Shown here: positions 6,736-12,930 of the stretch, one piece after another | Numbering within the stretch: the first letter of the stretch is position 1 | Layout of the letters: the number at the start of each line of letters is the position of its first letter | NCBI GenBank assembly: GCA_036675035.1 | Contig: JAKFFO010000101.1 | Span: 1-12,930 of the forward strand | Length of the DNA stretch: 12,930 nucleotides | Reading direction: 5' to 3' | From: MESE01 sp036675035 | Lineage (GTDB): Bacteria; Pseudomonadota; Gammaproteobacteria; Burkholderiales; Burkholderiaceae_D | The notes under the pieces: generated by a model | What the model was told of the DNA's origin: nothing | Databases searched by the model: none | The model's input: only the letters and a program-made list of their open reading frames with translations | Made by a program: the position numbers and the translations under genes

Positions 6736-7149
6736 ATGAGTTTCGATTTGGCCGTGTGGCCTATAGCTGCCGTTAGCAACGACAATGACGCAGTTGCGTT
6801 GTATCGCACACTTTGCGACAGCCCCGAAGAAGCATATGAAGGACTTCCGGAAAGCACAGGTATCAATGCCTTTTATACTGAGCTTACGGCGCGGCACCCG
6901 GAACTCGATGATGTGCCGGATGACAGGGTCGATGACATGGACTTTTGCCCCTGGAGCATCGCGTTTGACCGCTCTGACCGGCATCTCTTAATGTGCGCAG
7001 TGTGGTCAAAGGCCACCTACGTCGAAGAGATCGTACGCACGTTGGCTGTTAAGCACGGATTGGCGGTATTCGATCCTCAAAGCGAGAAATTATATTTGCC
7101 GGGAAAACAGTCGACTGGTGTAGATAGGCCTTGGTGGCGCTTCTGGTAG
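6736..7149 (+). CDS. conserved hypothetical protein, possibly immunity-like
   Basis: This 137-residue soluble protein begins MSFDLAVW. The start at 6736 is preferred over an in-frame ATG at 6661, which overlaps the upstream zinc-ribbon gene; GGAACGAG precedes it. Recognisable phrases are AFYTELTARHPELDDVP, an acidic run, CPWSIAFDRSDRHLLMCAVWS, and a C-terminal WWRFW. From memory, similar small MS(F/Y)DLAVW proteins occur in many Gram-negative bacteria and actinomycetes and are sometimes found near polymorphic toxins, but I cannot name a family, and no toxin gene is visible here. Codon use is somewhat less GC-biased than the neighbours, suggesting possible recent acquisition. It lies 28 bases after the previous stop, so it may be part of the same transcript. 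Confidence 0.75.
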   Translation: MSFDLAVWPIAAVSNDNDAVALYRTLCDSPEEAYEGLPESTGINAFYTELTARHPELDDVPDDRVDDMDFCPWSIAFDRSDRHLLMCAVWSKATYVEEIVRTLAVKHGLAVFDPQSEKLYLPGKQSTGVDRPWWRFW

Positions 7150-7176
7150 ATACAGAGTGCGCCCTTCAATTTAAAC

Positions 7177-7209
7177 GACGCCCTGCAGTGGCGGAATGGC
7201 AGCGGCGTC
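7177..7209. repeat. hairpin in the 7150-7366 intergenic region
   Basis: GACGCC (7177-7182) and GGCGTC (7204-7209) pair, continued inside by CTGC (7183-7186) with GCAG (7199-7202), with one bulged C and a 12-base loop. No T-run follows, so termination of the preceding gene is doubtful. The same gap also holds GCGATCG/CGATCGC at 7215-7221 and 7238-7244, and a TACAAT (7284-7289) that might be a -10 without a clear -35. No gene is seen in the gap. Confidence 0.3.
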
Positions 7210-7366
7210 AGTGCGCGATCGCTTCGGAGCCCACGGTCGATCGCCATCCAACGGAAGTCCATTCGGAATTCCATGTTTTTCGCTACAATCGCCTTAACTC
7301 ATGGCGTCACAATCGGCGTTGCACTGCCCGGTGTCGTGGCATGACTCGTTCGAACAGGGGCAATAA

Positions 7367-8041
7367 ATGTTCATAGGACATTTCGGCGCCGGCTTCGGCG
7401 CAAAGGCGATTGCACCTTCCGTCTCTCTCGGCTCGTTTTTTCTGGCGGCACAGTTTCTCGATCTATTGTGGCCCACCTTGTTGCTGCTTGGATTGGAGCG
7501 GGTTCAAATCATGCCCGGCGCGACAGTTGTGACGCCGCTGGTGTTTGAGCATTATCCGATCTCGCACAGCCTGCTTGCAGTGATAGGCTGGGCGCTCGCA
7601 ATCGGAATCGCGTACTGGAGCGTGCGCAGGAACCGGACAGGTGCGCTGGTGATCGGACTGCTGGTGATCAGTCACTGGCTGCTCGATGCCATCGTGCACC
7701 GGCCGGATTTACCGATCGTGCCAGGCGGCTCAACGATGTTCGGCCTGCATTTGTGGTCGTCGCTGCCCGCCACCGTGGCGGTTGAACTGCTGATATTCGT
7801 GACAGGATTCTGGTGGTACCTGCGAAGCACCAAGGCACTCGACCGGCGCGGCAATTGGGGTTGCTGGATTCTGGCTGTTTTTCTACTGCTGGTTTATGCC
7901 GGAAGCCTCATGGGACCGCCGCCGCCCAACGCGCACGCGATCGCCTGGGTCGGGCAGGCGCAATGGTTGCTCGTGCTCTGGGCTTACTGGGTGGATAAAC
8001 ACAGGCGGGTTCTGCCGCGTATTGAACCGGCCGCGACCTGA
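7367..8041 (+). CDS. multi-pass membrane protein, YdjM/DUF457-like metal-dependent hydrolase fold
   Basis: This 224-residue protein has about six hydrophobic segments. Conserved polar residues sit within or next to membrane helices: H5 in GHFG, D32 in FLDLLWP, H67 in YPISHSLL, and H103, D107, H111, D114 in SHWLLDAIVHRPD. This arrangement resembles the YdjM/DUF457 inner-membrane family, annotated as predicted metal-dependent hydrolases, whose reaction is not established. The closing SLMGPPPPNAHAIAWVGQAQWLL is less conserved in my recollection. AGGGG 8 bases before the ATG supports the start. It is followed after 12 bases by a CPBP protease, suggesting an operon. It is divided from the gene before it by 217 bases. 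Confidence 0.75.
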   Translation: MFIGHFGAGFGAKAIAPSVSLGSFFLAAQFLDLLWPTLLLLGLERVQIMPGATVVTPLVFEHYPISHSLLAVIGWALAIGIAYWSVRRNRTGALVIGLLVISHWLLDAIVHRPDLPIVPGGSTMFGLHLWSSLPATVAVELLIFVTGFWWYLRSTKALDRRGNWGCWILAVFLLLVYAGSLMGPPPPNAHAIAWVGQAQWLLVLWAYWVDKHRRVLPRIEPAAT

Positions 8042-8053
8042 TCGGCACAGATC

Positions 8054-8824
8054 ATGAAACTTAAGGCATCCAGGACAACGTGGCGGCTCGGATTGCTGCT
8101 GTGGCTCGCCGGAATTCCGGGAGTCGCCTCGGTCGTACTTGTGCTGCTGCCCGCACTCATGTCCGCTACAGCGGCACCGGCACCGGCACCGGCGCCGCTG
8201 TGGGCCATTTCAGTTGCAGCGTTCTTGCAAAGCGCGATCCTGCTGACCCTTGCCGTATGGGCCGGGGTTGCGCTGACGCCGAAGCTCGGCTTGCATGCGC
8301 CGTCATTCGAAGCATTGGCAGCGTCGAAATCCGTACCGGCTGCATTTTCCCCGCAATTGCTTCCCGGTTTGATGGGTGGTGCGCTCGGGGCCGTCCTGCT
8401 GGTTACGCTTGCACAAGTCGCGCCCACCGAGCTGGCGGCTGCACAAACAGGTATGGCAACACCGTTGCTCGTACGCGTTCTATATGGCGGCATTACCGAA
8501 GAGCTGCTGCTGCGATGGGGTTTGATGAGCGTTCTGCTATGGCTTATCCAGCATGCATTTCGGCACAGCCCGCAAGCGCCTGTACCTGCTGCGCCGATGG
8601 CCTGGATTGCAATTGCCATCAGCGCCCTGCTGTTCGGGATCGGCCATCTGCCTGCTGCGATCGCGTTGACCGGAGCGCTGTCAGTACCGATAACGTTGCA
8701 TATCGTCGGCGGCAACGCGCTGTTCGGCATGCTTGCCGGATTTCTGTTCTGGCGCCATGGGTTGGAATCGGCGATGCTGGCACATGTGCTGGCTCATGTG
8801 TTTGCTTTTGCGGTGGGCAGTTAG
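8054..8824 (+). CDS. CPBP family intramembrane metalloprotease
   Basis: This 256-residue membrane protein carries the CPBP (CAAX protease and bacteriocin-processing, type II) signature. E149, E150 and R154 form the EEXXXR motif (ITEELLLRWG), F194 and H198 the FxxxH motif (FGIGH), N221 lies in GGNALFG, and H244 in AMLAHVLAHVF. These are the predicted active-site residues of intramembrane glutamic or zinc-type proteases such as Rce1 and MmRce1. All are present, so it is likely active. N-terminal helices are joined by a short Pro-Ala tract near residues 41-48 (APAPAPAPLW), written as a GCACCG-type repeat. In bacteria these proteins are tied to self-immunity, membrane-protein processing or stress, but the substrate is unknown here. 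It follows the YdjM-like gene by 12 bases; no good ribosome binding site is visible, so translational coupling is plausible. Confidence 0.85.
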   Translation: MKLKASRTTWRLGLLLWLAGIPGVASVVLVLLPALMSATAAPAPAPAPLWAISVAAFLQSAILLTLAVWAGVALTPKLGLHAPSFEALAASKSVPAAFSPQLLPGLMGGALGAVLLVTLAQVAPTELAAAQTGMATPLLVRVLYGGITEELLLRWGLMSVLLWLIQHAFRHSPQAPVPAAPMAWIAIAISALLFGIGHLPAAIALTGALSVPITLHIVGGNALFGMLAGFLFWRHGLESAMLAHVLAHVFAFAVGS

Positions 8825-8854
8825 ACCAAAAGACTGGCTTGCAAGCACAGTTTC

Positions 8855-9427
8855 TCAAATACCCGGACGTGCTTTTCCTGGCTGCCCGGTTTCGATATCG
8901 AATAGCGGCAGCGTTTCTTCTGACATCAGGATCGCGGCCACATCGCCAGCCTGCTCTGAAAAAACCGAATACCGTCCCATTCGTGCCCCGCTCGGGATCG
9001 GCGGTGCGATGGCAGTCGGACGCGGTCTGCCTTGCCGCTCCGCGAACCACACCGGATTTGAAAACACCGCCGCCTTCACCTGGTCATTCGTGAAGCGCAG
9101 CATTTTCTGATTGCGTACAAAAAAGAATCCGCCTGCCTCGGTGTCGTCGAACAGCACACGCACGGTGCTCGGCACGCTGCCGAGATGGCGGGCATAGCGC
9201 GTCTGCGGTGACAATGAAAACTGCTGAAGTGGCTTGCCGCCGGGGCCGCTGGTAATCACGATCGGGTCCGGGCCGTTCGACAACTTGTAAGCGCCGATTA
9301 CCGCTTCTTCATAGATGCAGCCGAAGGGGTAATCTGCGCTGTTATAAATGCGCAGTGTAGCGAGGCCTTTATCTCTCGATGCGCGTTGCGGTCTGCGTGA
9401 AGCTGCCGTACTGGAGCGGGTAAACAT
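8855..9427 (-). CDS. hypothetical protein, unrecognised
   Basis: This 190-residue protein has no family I can name. It is not obviously a chance frame: residues about 24-150 show normal alternation of hydrophobic and polar segments (ATLRIYNSADYPFG, DPIVITSGPGGKPLQQF, TVRVLFDDTEAGGFFFVRN). The pattern looks beta-rich. The N-terminus (MFTRSSTAASRRPQRASRDK) is basic and low in hydrophobics, with no signal peptide. An in-frame TGA lies two codons before the ATG, so it cannot extend upstream. A convincing Shine-Dalgarno is missing, so the true start could be internal or the gene could be a damaged exported protein. It converges on the CPBP gene with 30 bases between stops. Confidence 0.6.
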   Translation of the reverse strand: MFTRSSTAASRRPQRASRDKGLATLRIYNSADYPFGCIYEEAVIGAYKLSNGPDPIVITSGPGGKPLQQFSLSPQTRYARHLGSVPSTVRVLFDDTEAGGFFFVRNQKMLRFTNDQVKAAVFSNPVWFAERQGRPRPTAIAPPIPSGARMGRYSVFSEQAGDVAAILMSEETLPLFDIETGQPGKARPGI

Positions 9428-9688
9428 TGTTCACATCCCGTTTTGTCGAGCCAGCCCTGACTGGGTAAAAGCAAGCACAAGGTAGACAATTTCCGCGCTA
9501 ATTCGTTCCGGGCGGACATTGAGCGCGGGCATGCGGAAGCAATGATCGGGTGTACCCGGGATTTCCCGATGCGCCGCCATACCGGCAGTCAAGCCAGCGC
9601 CTGAATTTCCTAAGGTCAATGTATACTTTTGTCGATGCGCATTCTGATCCGGCGCAATGCGTGACCCCTACCACTACAGGAAAGACCC
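9428..9688. other. intergenic region between divergent genes, nothing clear
   Basis: This 261-base stretch separates the unrecognised minus-strand gene from the small zinc-ribbon gene. Short open frames occur but carry no recognisable protein. TATACT at 9622-9627 could be a plus-strand -10 for the gene at 9689 but has no clear -35. I see no repeat or RNA gene. Confidence 0.4.
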
Positions 9689-9958
9689 ATGCAATGTCCA
9701 AAATGCCAGGCGAGCGTAAATTTCGCTCCCCACACATCTTTTTCCAGGCGCTTTCGTCACTTTTCTATTCTTGCCGCAATTTTCTTTGTCGCAGGTTTGA
9801 TACTGCAGCTGTCGGGTGTCGAGGCCTGGCCATGGGTGTGCTATGGCATAGGCATTTTCGTATCCCTCCAGGCGTATATCCGGTTCGGCGACAGCCGCCG
9901 CACGTATTGCACTTCGTGCAAGCATGCCTTTTCCGTCTGGCCGTGGACCAGGCAATGA
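9689..9958 (+). CDS. small two-helix membrane protein with split zinc ribbon
   Basis: This 89-residue protein starts MQCPKC and ends with YCTSCKHAFSVW. The two CxxC pairs, at residues 3-6 and 74-77, can join into one zinc ribbon if both termini are on the same side. Between them are two hydrophobic segments, about 28-44 (LAAIFFVAGLILQL) and 48-62 (WVCYGIGIFVSL), consistent with a membrane hairpin that brings the termini together in the cytoplasm. AGGAAAG 7 bases before the ATG supports the start. The function is unknown; similar small zinc-ribbon membrane proteins are common in Burkholderiales from memory. It converges with the DUF2237 gene, 138 bases away. Confidence 0.75.
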   Translation: MQCPKCQASVNFAPHTSFSRRFRHFSILAAIFFVAGLILQLSGVEAWPWVCYGIGIFVSLQAYIRFGDSRRTYCTSCKHAFSVWPWTRQ

Positions 9959-10096
9959 TGTGAGGACGGGAGAGATCGCACCGGCCTGTTCCGCAGTACC
10001 GGAAACGAAAGCACGGTGCGTTGCGCAGCGATTGAACCCAGTCGAACGAGCCCGCGGATGAAAGCACGCCGATCGATGCCGGCCGAGCGCGCGAAA

Positions 10097-10489
10097 TCAG
10101 TCGAAATCGGATTTGAAGTAAGCGAATCGTTGCAGTATTTCAAGTGGAACGATATCCAGCGCATGATGATCGGTGCTTTCCAGCACGACCTTGGGCGCTG
10201 CGCCGGCCAGGTAAGCCTCTTTCCATCGCAGCGCGCACAGGCACCACTGGTCACCATGTTGCAATCCCGGAAATCCATATTCCGGAATCGCAGTGCTCAG
10301 GTCGTTGCCGCGGCTGGCACTGAATGCCAGGAAATCCGCCGTCATTACGGCGCAGATCACATGCGTGCCGACGTCATCGACGCCGGTCTTGCAACACCCA
10401 TCCCGGAAAAAACCGGTGAGCGGATCGAATGAGCACGGAACCAGCGGTTCGCCCAGGACGTTGGTGGCGGGAGGAGCGGAGATATTCAT
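10097..10489 (-). CDS. DUF2237 family protein
   Basis: This 130-residue soluble protein matches DUF2237. The family phrases are present: NVLGEPLVPCSFDPLTGFF near the N-terminus, RDGCCKTG, DVGTHVICAVMTADFLAFS, GNDLS, PEYGFPGL, and GDQWCLCALRWKEA. The length is typical. The function is unknown; the conserved Cys residues may bind metal. The ATG at 10489 is preferred over an in-frame GTG at 10513: a TATACT on the minus strand (10501-10496) ends 6 bases before this ATG, so a longer product would begin inside the promoter, and the family begins close to NVLGEPL. No ribosome binding site is visible. It is divergent from the gene at 10546. Confidence 0.9.
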   Translation of the reverse strand: MNISAPPATNVLGEPLVPCSFDPLTGFFRDGCCKTGVDDVGTHVICAVMTADFLAFSASRGNDLSTAIPEYGFPGLQHGDQWCLCALRWKEAYLAGAAPKVVLESTDHHALDIVPLEILQRFAYFKSDFD

Positions 10490-10495
10490 GCGGCC

Positions 10496-10501
10496 AGTAT
10501 A
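10496..10501 (-). promoter_or_regulatory. possible -10 box giving a leaderless DUF2237 mRNA
   Basis: On the minus strand, TATACT (10501-10496) is followed by six bases and the ATG at 10489. Transcription normally starts about seven bases after the -10, which would place +1 at or next to the A of the ATG. No -35 of quality is seen at standard distance. Confidence 0.35.
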
Positions 10502-10533
10502 CTGCGGCGCCACTGCGAGCGCGGCGAACCGTG

Positions 10534-10539
10534 TAAACT
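10534..10539 (+). promoter_or_regulatory. possible -10 box for the gene at 10546
   Basis: TAAACT is followed by six bases and then the ATG at 10546, the same arrangement as on the opposite strand. There is no Shine-Dalgarno in the short leader. The -35 is weak or absent, so this is tentative. Confidence 0.25.
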
Positions 10540-10545
10540 GCGCGC

Positions 10546-10986
10546 ATGATCACGGAACCGCCAGACACCACGCCGAACGACTTTGATGCAACCGCGGAAA
10601 TTGCCGAGCGGCCATGGATTCACTTGACCAACACGCATGATGTCGAAGCGTGGATCGATAACTACAACTGGGATCTCCAGCGCCACGTCAAACCGTCCGC
10701 TGCCGCCGGTGCCGGGATCTGTTTTCATCTTGCCCATGGCGGCGATATTTTCATGCACACTACGTCGGAAGGCGAAGTCATACTCGATGTCACGCCGGAA
10801 GCGGAATGGGTTGCGCCGGTCATCACTGCGGCCACCGGTGTAGAGAATCCGGGCGCGCAGTTATGGACGCTGCCGGGCGACGTATTGACGCAACTGGTGT
10901 TCGGCCTGAGCGGCCTGATCGCATCGAGCAGCGTCGTGATCAATCACCAGTTCAACACAAAGAAGAAGCAACGGATCACCTGGTAA
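10546..10986 (+). CDS. conserved hypothetical protein upstream of rlmI
   Basis: This 146-residue soluble protein is not one I recognise. It has no signal peptide or membrane helix. Readable segments are WIHLTNTHDVEAWIDNYNWD (about 24-43), an alternating strand-rich stretch HGGDIFMHTTSEGEVILDVTPEAEW (about 64-88), and a basic C-terminus with KKKQRITW. The ATG has no Shine-Dalgarno. It is followed after 3 bases by the truncated rlmI, so the two are probably an operon and this gene could be a conserved companion. Base composition is like its neighbours. No function is proposed. Confidence 0.72.
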   Translation: MITEPPDTTPNDFDATAEIAERPWIHLTNTHDVEAWIDNYNWDLQRHVKPSAAAGAGICFHLAHGGDIFMHTTSEGEVILDVTPEAEWVAPVITAATGVENPGAQLWTLPGDVLTQLVFGLSGLIASSSVVINHQFNTKKKQRITW

Positions 10987-10989
10987 ATC

Positions 10990-11625
10990 ATGCTCATCAT
11001 CACCATCAAACAAGGCAAGGAAAAAAGCCTGCGCGAACGCCAGCCATGGATTTACGCATCCGCAGTCGAGCGGGTCGACGGCAAGCCGGAAGAAAAAATG
11101 AAATCCGGCGCCACCGCAGTGGTGCGCTCGTCGTCCGGCCAGTTCCTCGCGCGCGCCGCGTATAGCCCGAAATCGCAGATCCGCGCGCGGGTCTGGAGCT
11201 TCGACGAAAATGAACCGGTCGACCATGCGCTGATCAAGCGCCGCGTCAAGGCCGCGGTCGCGAAACGTTCTGCGAAGTCGACAGGTCCGATGGTGCAACT
11301 GGTCAAGGGCGAAGAAGACGGATTGTCCGGGCTGCTGGTCGGCTGGTACAAAACACCGGCCGCCCCGAAAGGCTGGCTGATCTGTGAATTCCAGTCTGCA
11401 GGCGTCGACGCGTGGAAAATTCCGATCGTGCAGGCACTGATCGCCGAAACCGGTTGCCCGAACGTATACGAGCGCTCCGATGAGTTGATCCGCAAGGGAG
11501 AAGGATTGCCGGTCGTATCAGGCGCTCTGGCCGGCGAGGAACCGCCGGACGAATTGCCGATCGCCGAAAACGGCGTGCGCTATACGGTCGACATCAAGAC
11601 CGGTCAGAAAAAGAATTTCAGGTAA
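10990..11625 (+). pseudogene. rlmI: rlmI, 23S rRNA m5C methyltransferase, C-terminally truncated
   Basis: RlmI methylates C1962 of 23S rRNA and is normally about 390-400 residues. This frame encodes 211 residues: the N-terminal PUA RNA-binding domain (about 1-75, with RERQPWIYASAVE), the linker domain (LVKGEEDGLSGLLVG), and the family segment ending ENGVRYTVDIKTGQK. In the family this continues as TGFYLDQR into the SAM-binding methyltransferase domain. Here it becomes KNFR and TAA, and the next gene's ATG lies 7 bases on. The catalytic domain is therefore missing entirely and no trace of it is visible in any frame in the window. A deletion joining rlmI to sequence before the VF530 gene is the simplest explanation. 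If expressed, the product might still bind RNA but cannot methylate. It follows the previous stop by three bases. Confidence 0.85.
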
Positions 11626-11632
11626 TCGGAAA

Positions 11633-11851
11633 ATGAACGCACCACAGCCCAACAATGCACTGCACGGCATCACGCTCGAAGCGCTGCTCAATGAACTGGT
11701 AAAGCACCATGGCTGGGAAGAGCTGGGCAGAATTATCCCGATCAAGTGCTTCAACAATGACCCGAGCATCAAGTCGAGTCTGACGTTTTTGCGGAAAACA
11801 CCGTGGGCGAGAAAGCAGGTCGAGGATTTGTATCTGAAGGCAAAACTGTAG
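11633..11851 (+). CDS. VF530 family DNA-binding protein
   Basis: This 72-residue protein matches the VF530 family: LHGITLEALLNELVKHHGWEELG, then IPIKCFNNDPSIKSSLTFLRKTPWARKQVEDLYL. Members are small, helical proteins of about 70-80 residues, reported from structural work as DNA-binding or DNA-mimic-like; the role in the cell is not clear. The ATG at 11633 has AGG ten bases upstream. The C-terminus LYLKAKL with TAG runs straight into the transposase remnant; the stop codon TAG overlaps the first remnant codons, so the last residues could derive from the insertion. The family-conserved core is complete, so the gene is probably functional. Its upstream joint with the rlmI remnant suggests its original promoter was removed. 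Confidence 0.88.
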   Translation: MNAPQPNNALHGITLEALLNELVKHHGWEELGRIIPIKCFNNDPSIKSSLTFLRKTPWARKQVEDLYLKAKL

Positions 11852-12835
11852 CCAAGGAACAATGGGTAGCAGCCCGAAACCAGGAACTTTTGCCGGTGCC
11901 GTATACCCACCTGGTTTTTACGCTCCCGCATGCGATCAACGGTTTGGCTGGCAGCCACTTCAGGATCATCACCGACATCCTGTTCAACGCCGCATCCGAG
12001 ACGCTCATTGCCTTTGGCGCCGATCCAAAATGGCTGGGGGGTGAGCTTGCCTTCTCGCTGGTGCTGCATACCTGGTCGCAGAATCTGATGCGCCATTTAC
12101 ACGTGCATGCCTTGGTTGCTTCCGGGGCCTTGGCGACAGATGGACAATGGATAAATAGTAAAGGGGCTTCCTGTTTCCCGTGAAAGCATTGTCGAAGGTG
12201 TTTCGGGGGAAGTTCATCGATGCCTTGACACAGGCGCGCGAAGAAGGACGGCTGCACCATGCCCAAACCGACGCCGCCGGCCACTGGAAGACGCTGCTGA
12301 CCGATCTTCGCCGGCATGACTGGGCGGTGTATGCAAAGCAGCCGCTGGACGGGCCGGCCAAGGTGCTCGACTATCTGAGCCGCTATTCGCACCGGGTGGC
12401 CATTTCCAATGAACGCATTGTGGGCATGCCCATGCAGGCGATTAGCGCATCGAACGGATTTCGCCAGAAAGCTTCATCGGCCGTTTTCTGCTGCATGCTT
12501 TGCCCAGCGGGTTCAAGCGCATCCGGCATTACGGACTACTGCCGCCGTGCCACAAGCAAGAGAAGCTGGCGGCATGCCGGCAAGCGCTTGCGATGCCGAT
12601 ACCAGATAAAGCGGTGATGGAGTCGGTACAGGCGTTCATGACAAGGGTCACCGGCGTCGACATCGGACGCTGCCCGTGTTGCAAGCAAGGCGTGCTGCAA
12701 GTGGTGGGCGTTATCGTGCCAAGGCGAGACGCTGCCAGTCTACCGGGCCACCACCATGGGCCGGTATGTCGCCATCAAACCAGGACGGCCGCATCGCATG
12801 CCGGGGATGCGCTCGTCAATGAGCATCCAATGTGA
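11851..12835 (+). pseudogene. IS91-family transposase, fragmentary with frameshifts
   Basis: The remnant reads in three frames. The first, 11851 to about 12164, begins AKEQWVAARNQELLPVPY, which in intact IS91-type transposases follows an N-terminal zinc-binding domain; that domain is missing. It contains the HUH motif HLHVH (12094-12108). The second frame, from 12165, restores GFLFPVKALSKVFRGKF after a one-base loss near the AAAGGGG run at 12160-12166. It carries YLSRYSHRVAISNERI, with the paired tyrosines at 12372-12374 and 12384-12386 typical of Y2 transposases. The third, from about 12455 to 12835, resumes with ESFIGRFLLHALPSGFKRIRHYG and a late CPCC zinc ribbon, after an apparent deletion of tens of residues. 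The protein cannot be functional. Confidence 0.85.
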
Positions 12836-12930
12836 ACAAGAGCGACGCAAATGGGCAACGGCGGTATCAAGTTATTGGCAAAAATGCTATCCCTCGGCAT
12901 ACAATCCCCATAACCACCGCCCGTAATGAC
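11851..12930 (+). mobile_element. IS91-family insertion sequence remnant
   Basis: The transposase fragment defines the element. Its 5' end is lost where it abuts the VF530 stop codon; no terminal repeat is seen there. The 3' end cannot be fixed: positions 12836-12930 hold no gene and may contain the element end. A GAAC (12834-12837) and a CAAG (12837-12840), the tetranucleotides that flank IS91 insertions, occur just past the last transposase codons, but such short strings are common. Confidence 0.6.

Noticed and set aside
5664..6866. 400-residue minus-strand open frame opposite the zinc-ribbon gene
   Set aside because: The plus strand has TM helices, a coiled coil and ordered CxxC pairs; the minus frame shows only shadow-type composition.
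8170..8198. GCACCG-type tandem repeat as a phase-variable tract
   Set aside because: It is a short hexamer repeat in the Pro-Ala linker of the CPBP protein; changes by one unit would keep the frame, so no on/off switching is expected.
8837..8846. GCTTGCAAGC palindrome between the convergent CPBP and hypothetical genes as bidirectional terminator
   Set aside because: Ten bases with no loop cannot make a stable hairpin, and there is no T-run on either side.
8080..9093. 337-residue plus-strand open frame overlapping the CPBP gene
   Set aside because: It is a +2 shadow of the CPBP gene with Cys/Arg-rich, unstructured composition, while the CPBP frame has all the family motifs.
9959..10096. Possible extra gene on the minus strand downstream of DUF2237
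   Set aside because: Open frames continue through here but have no recognisable start or protein-like features and run into the antisense of the 89-residue zinc-ribbon gene.

Overview
The window looks like chromosome of a GC-rich betaproteobacterium, probably Burkholderiales and possibly near Oxalobacteraceae. This is inferred from codon use and gene families (DUF4197, tandem hotdog thioesterases, an MFS/PlsC fusion, DUF2237, VF530); no marker gene fixes the taxon. It is mostly ordinary housekeeping and accessory genes. One gene (rlmI) has lost its catalytic half, and a decayed IS91-family element fills the right end. I see no rRNA, tRNA, CRISPR array or phage module.

Layout. 133-828 (-): exported DUF4197 protein. 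990-1883 (-): two tandem PaaI-type hotdog thioesterases, divergent from a TetR regulator (2004-2582, +). A palindromic operator candidate and opposing promoter elements lie between them. 2607-3338 (-): XRE-type regulator, divergent from an LplT-like MFS/PlsC-like acyltransferase fusion (3453-5423, +). A 7-1-7 palindrome sits just upstream of the regulator start. 5538-6707 (+): a 35-residue one-helix membrane protein followed, in the same frame after two tandem stops, by a coiled-coil membrane protein with C-terminal zinc ribbons. The Shine-Dalgarno and start codon of the small gene lie in one arm of a 12-bp imperfect hairpin. 6736-7149 (+): small soluble protein of unknown function. 7367-8824 (+): YdjM-like membrane protein and a CPBP intramembrane protease, probably an operon. 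8855-9427 (-): unrecognised protein. 9689-9958 (+): small two-helix zinc-ribbon membrane protein. 10097-10489 (-): DUF2237, divergent from 10546-11625 (+), an unknown protein plus the N-terminal half of rlmI. 11633-11851 (+): VF530-type DNA-binding protein. 11851-about 12835 (+): IS91 transposase remnant with lost 5' end, at least one frameshift and an internal deletion.

How the genes may work together. Two regulator/target pairs are suggested by divergent layout: TetR with acyl-CoA thioesterases, and XRE with a lysophospholipid transport/reacylation fusion. Both would concern acyl-chain or membrane-lipid homeostasis, but regulation is inferred from position and palindromes only. The point I would look at first is the 5505-5539 hairpin over the start of the 35-residue gene, together with that gene's resemblance to the first helix of YiaA/YiaB-type proteins. 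The rlmI truncation is the clearest structural oddity. No intergenic stretch exceeds 300 bases; the longest, 9428-9688, shows only a weak promoter-like TATACT and no gene.
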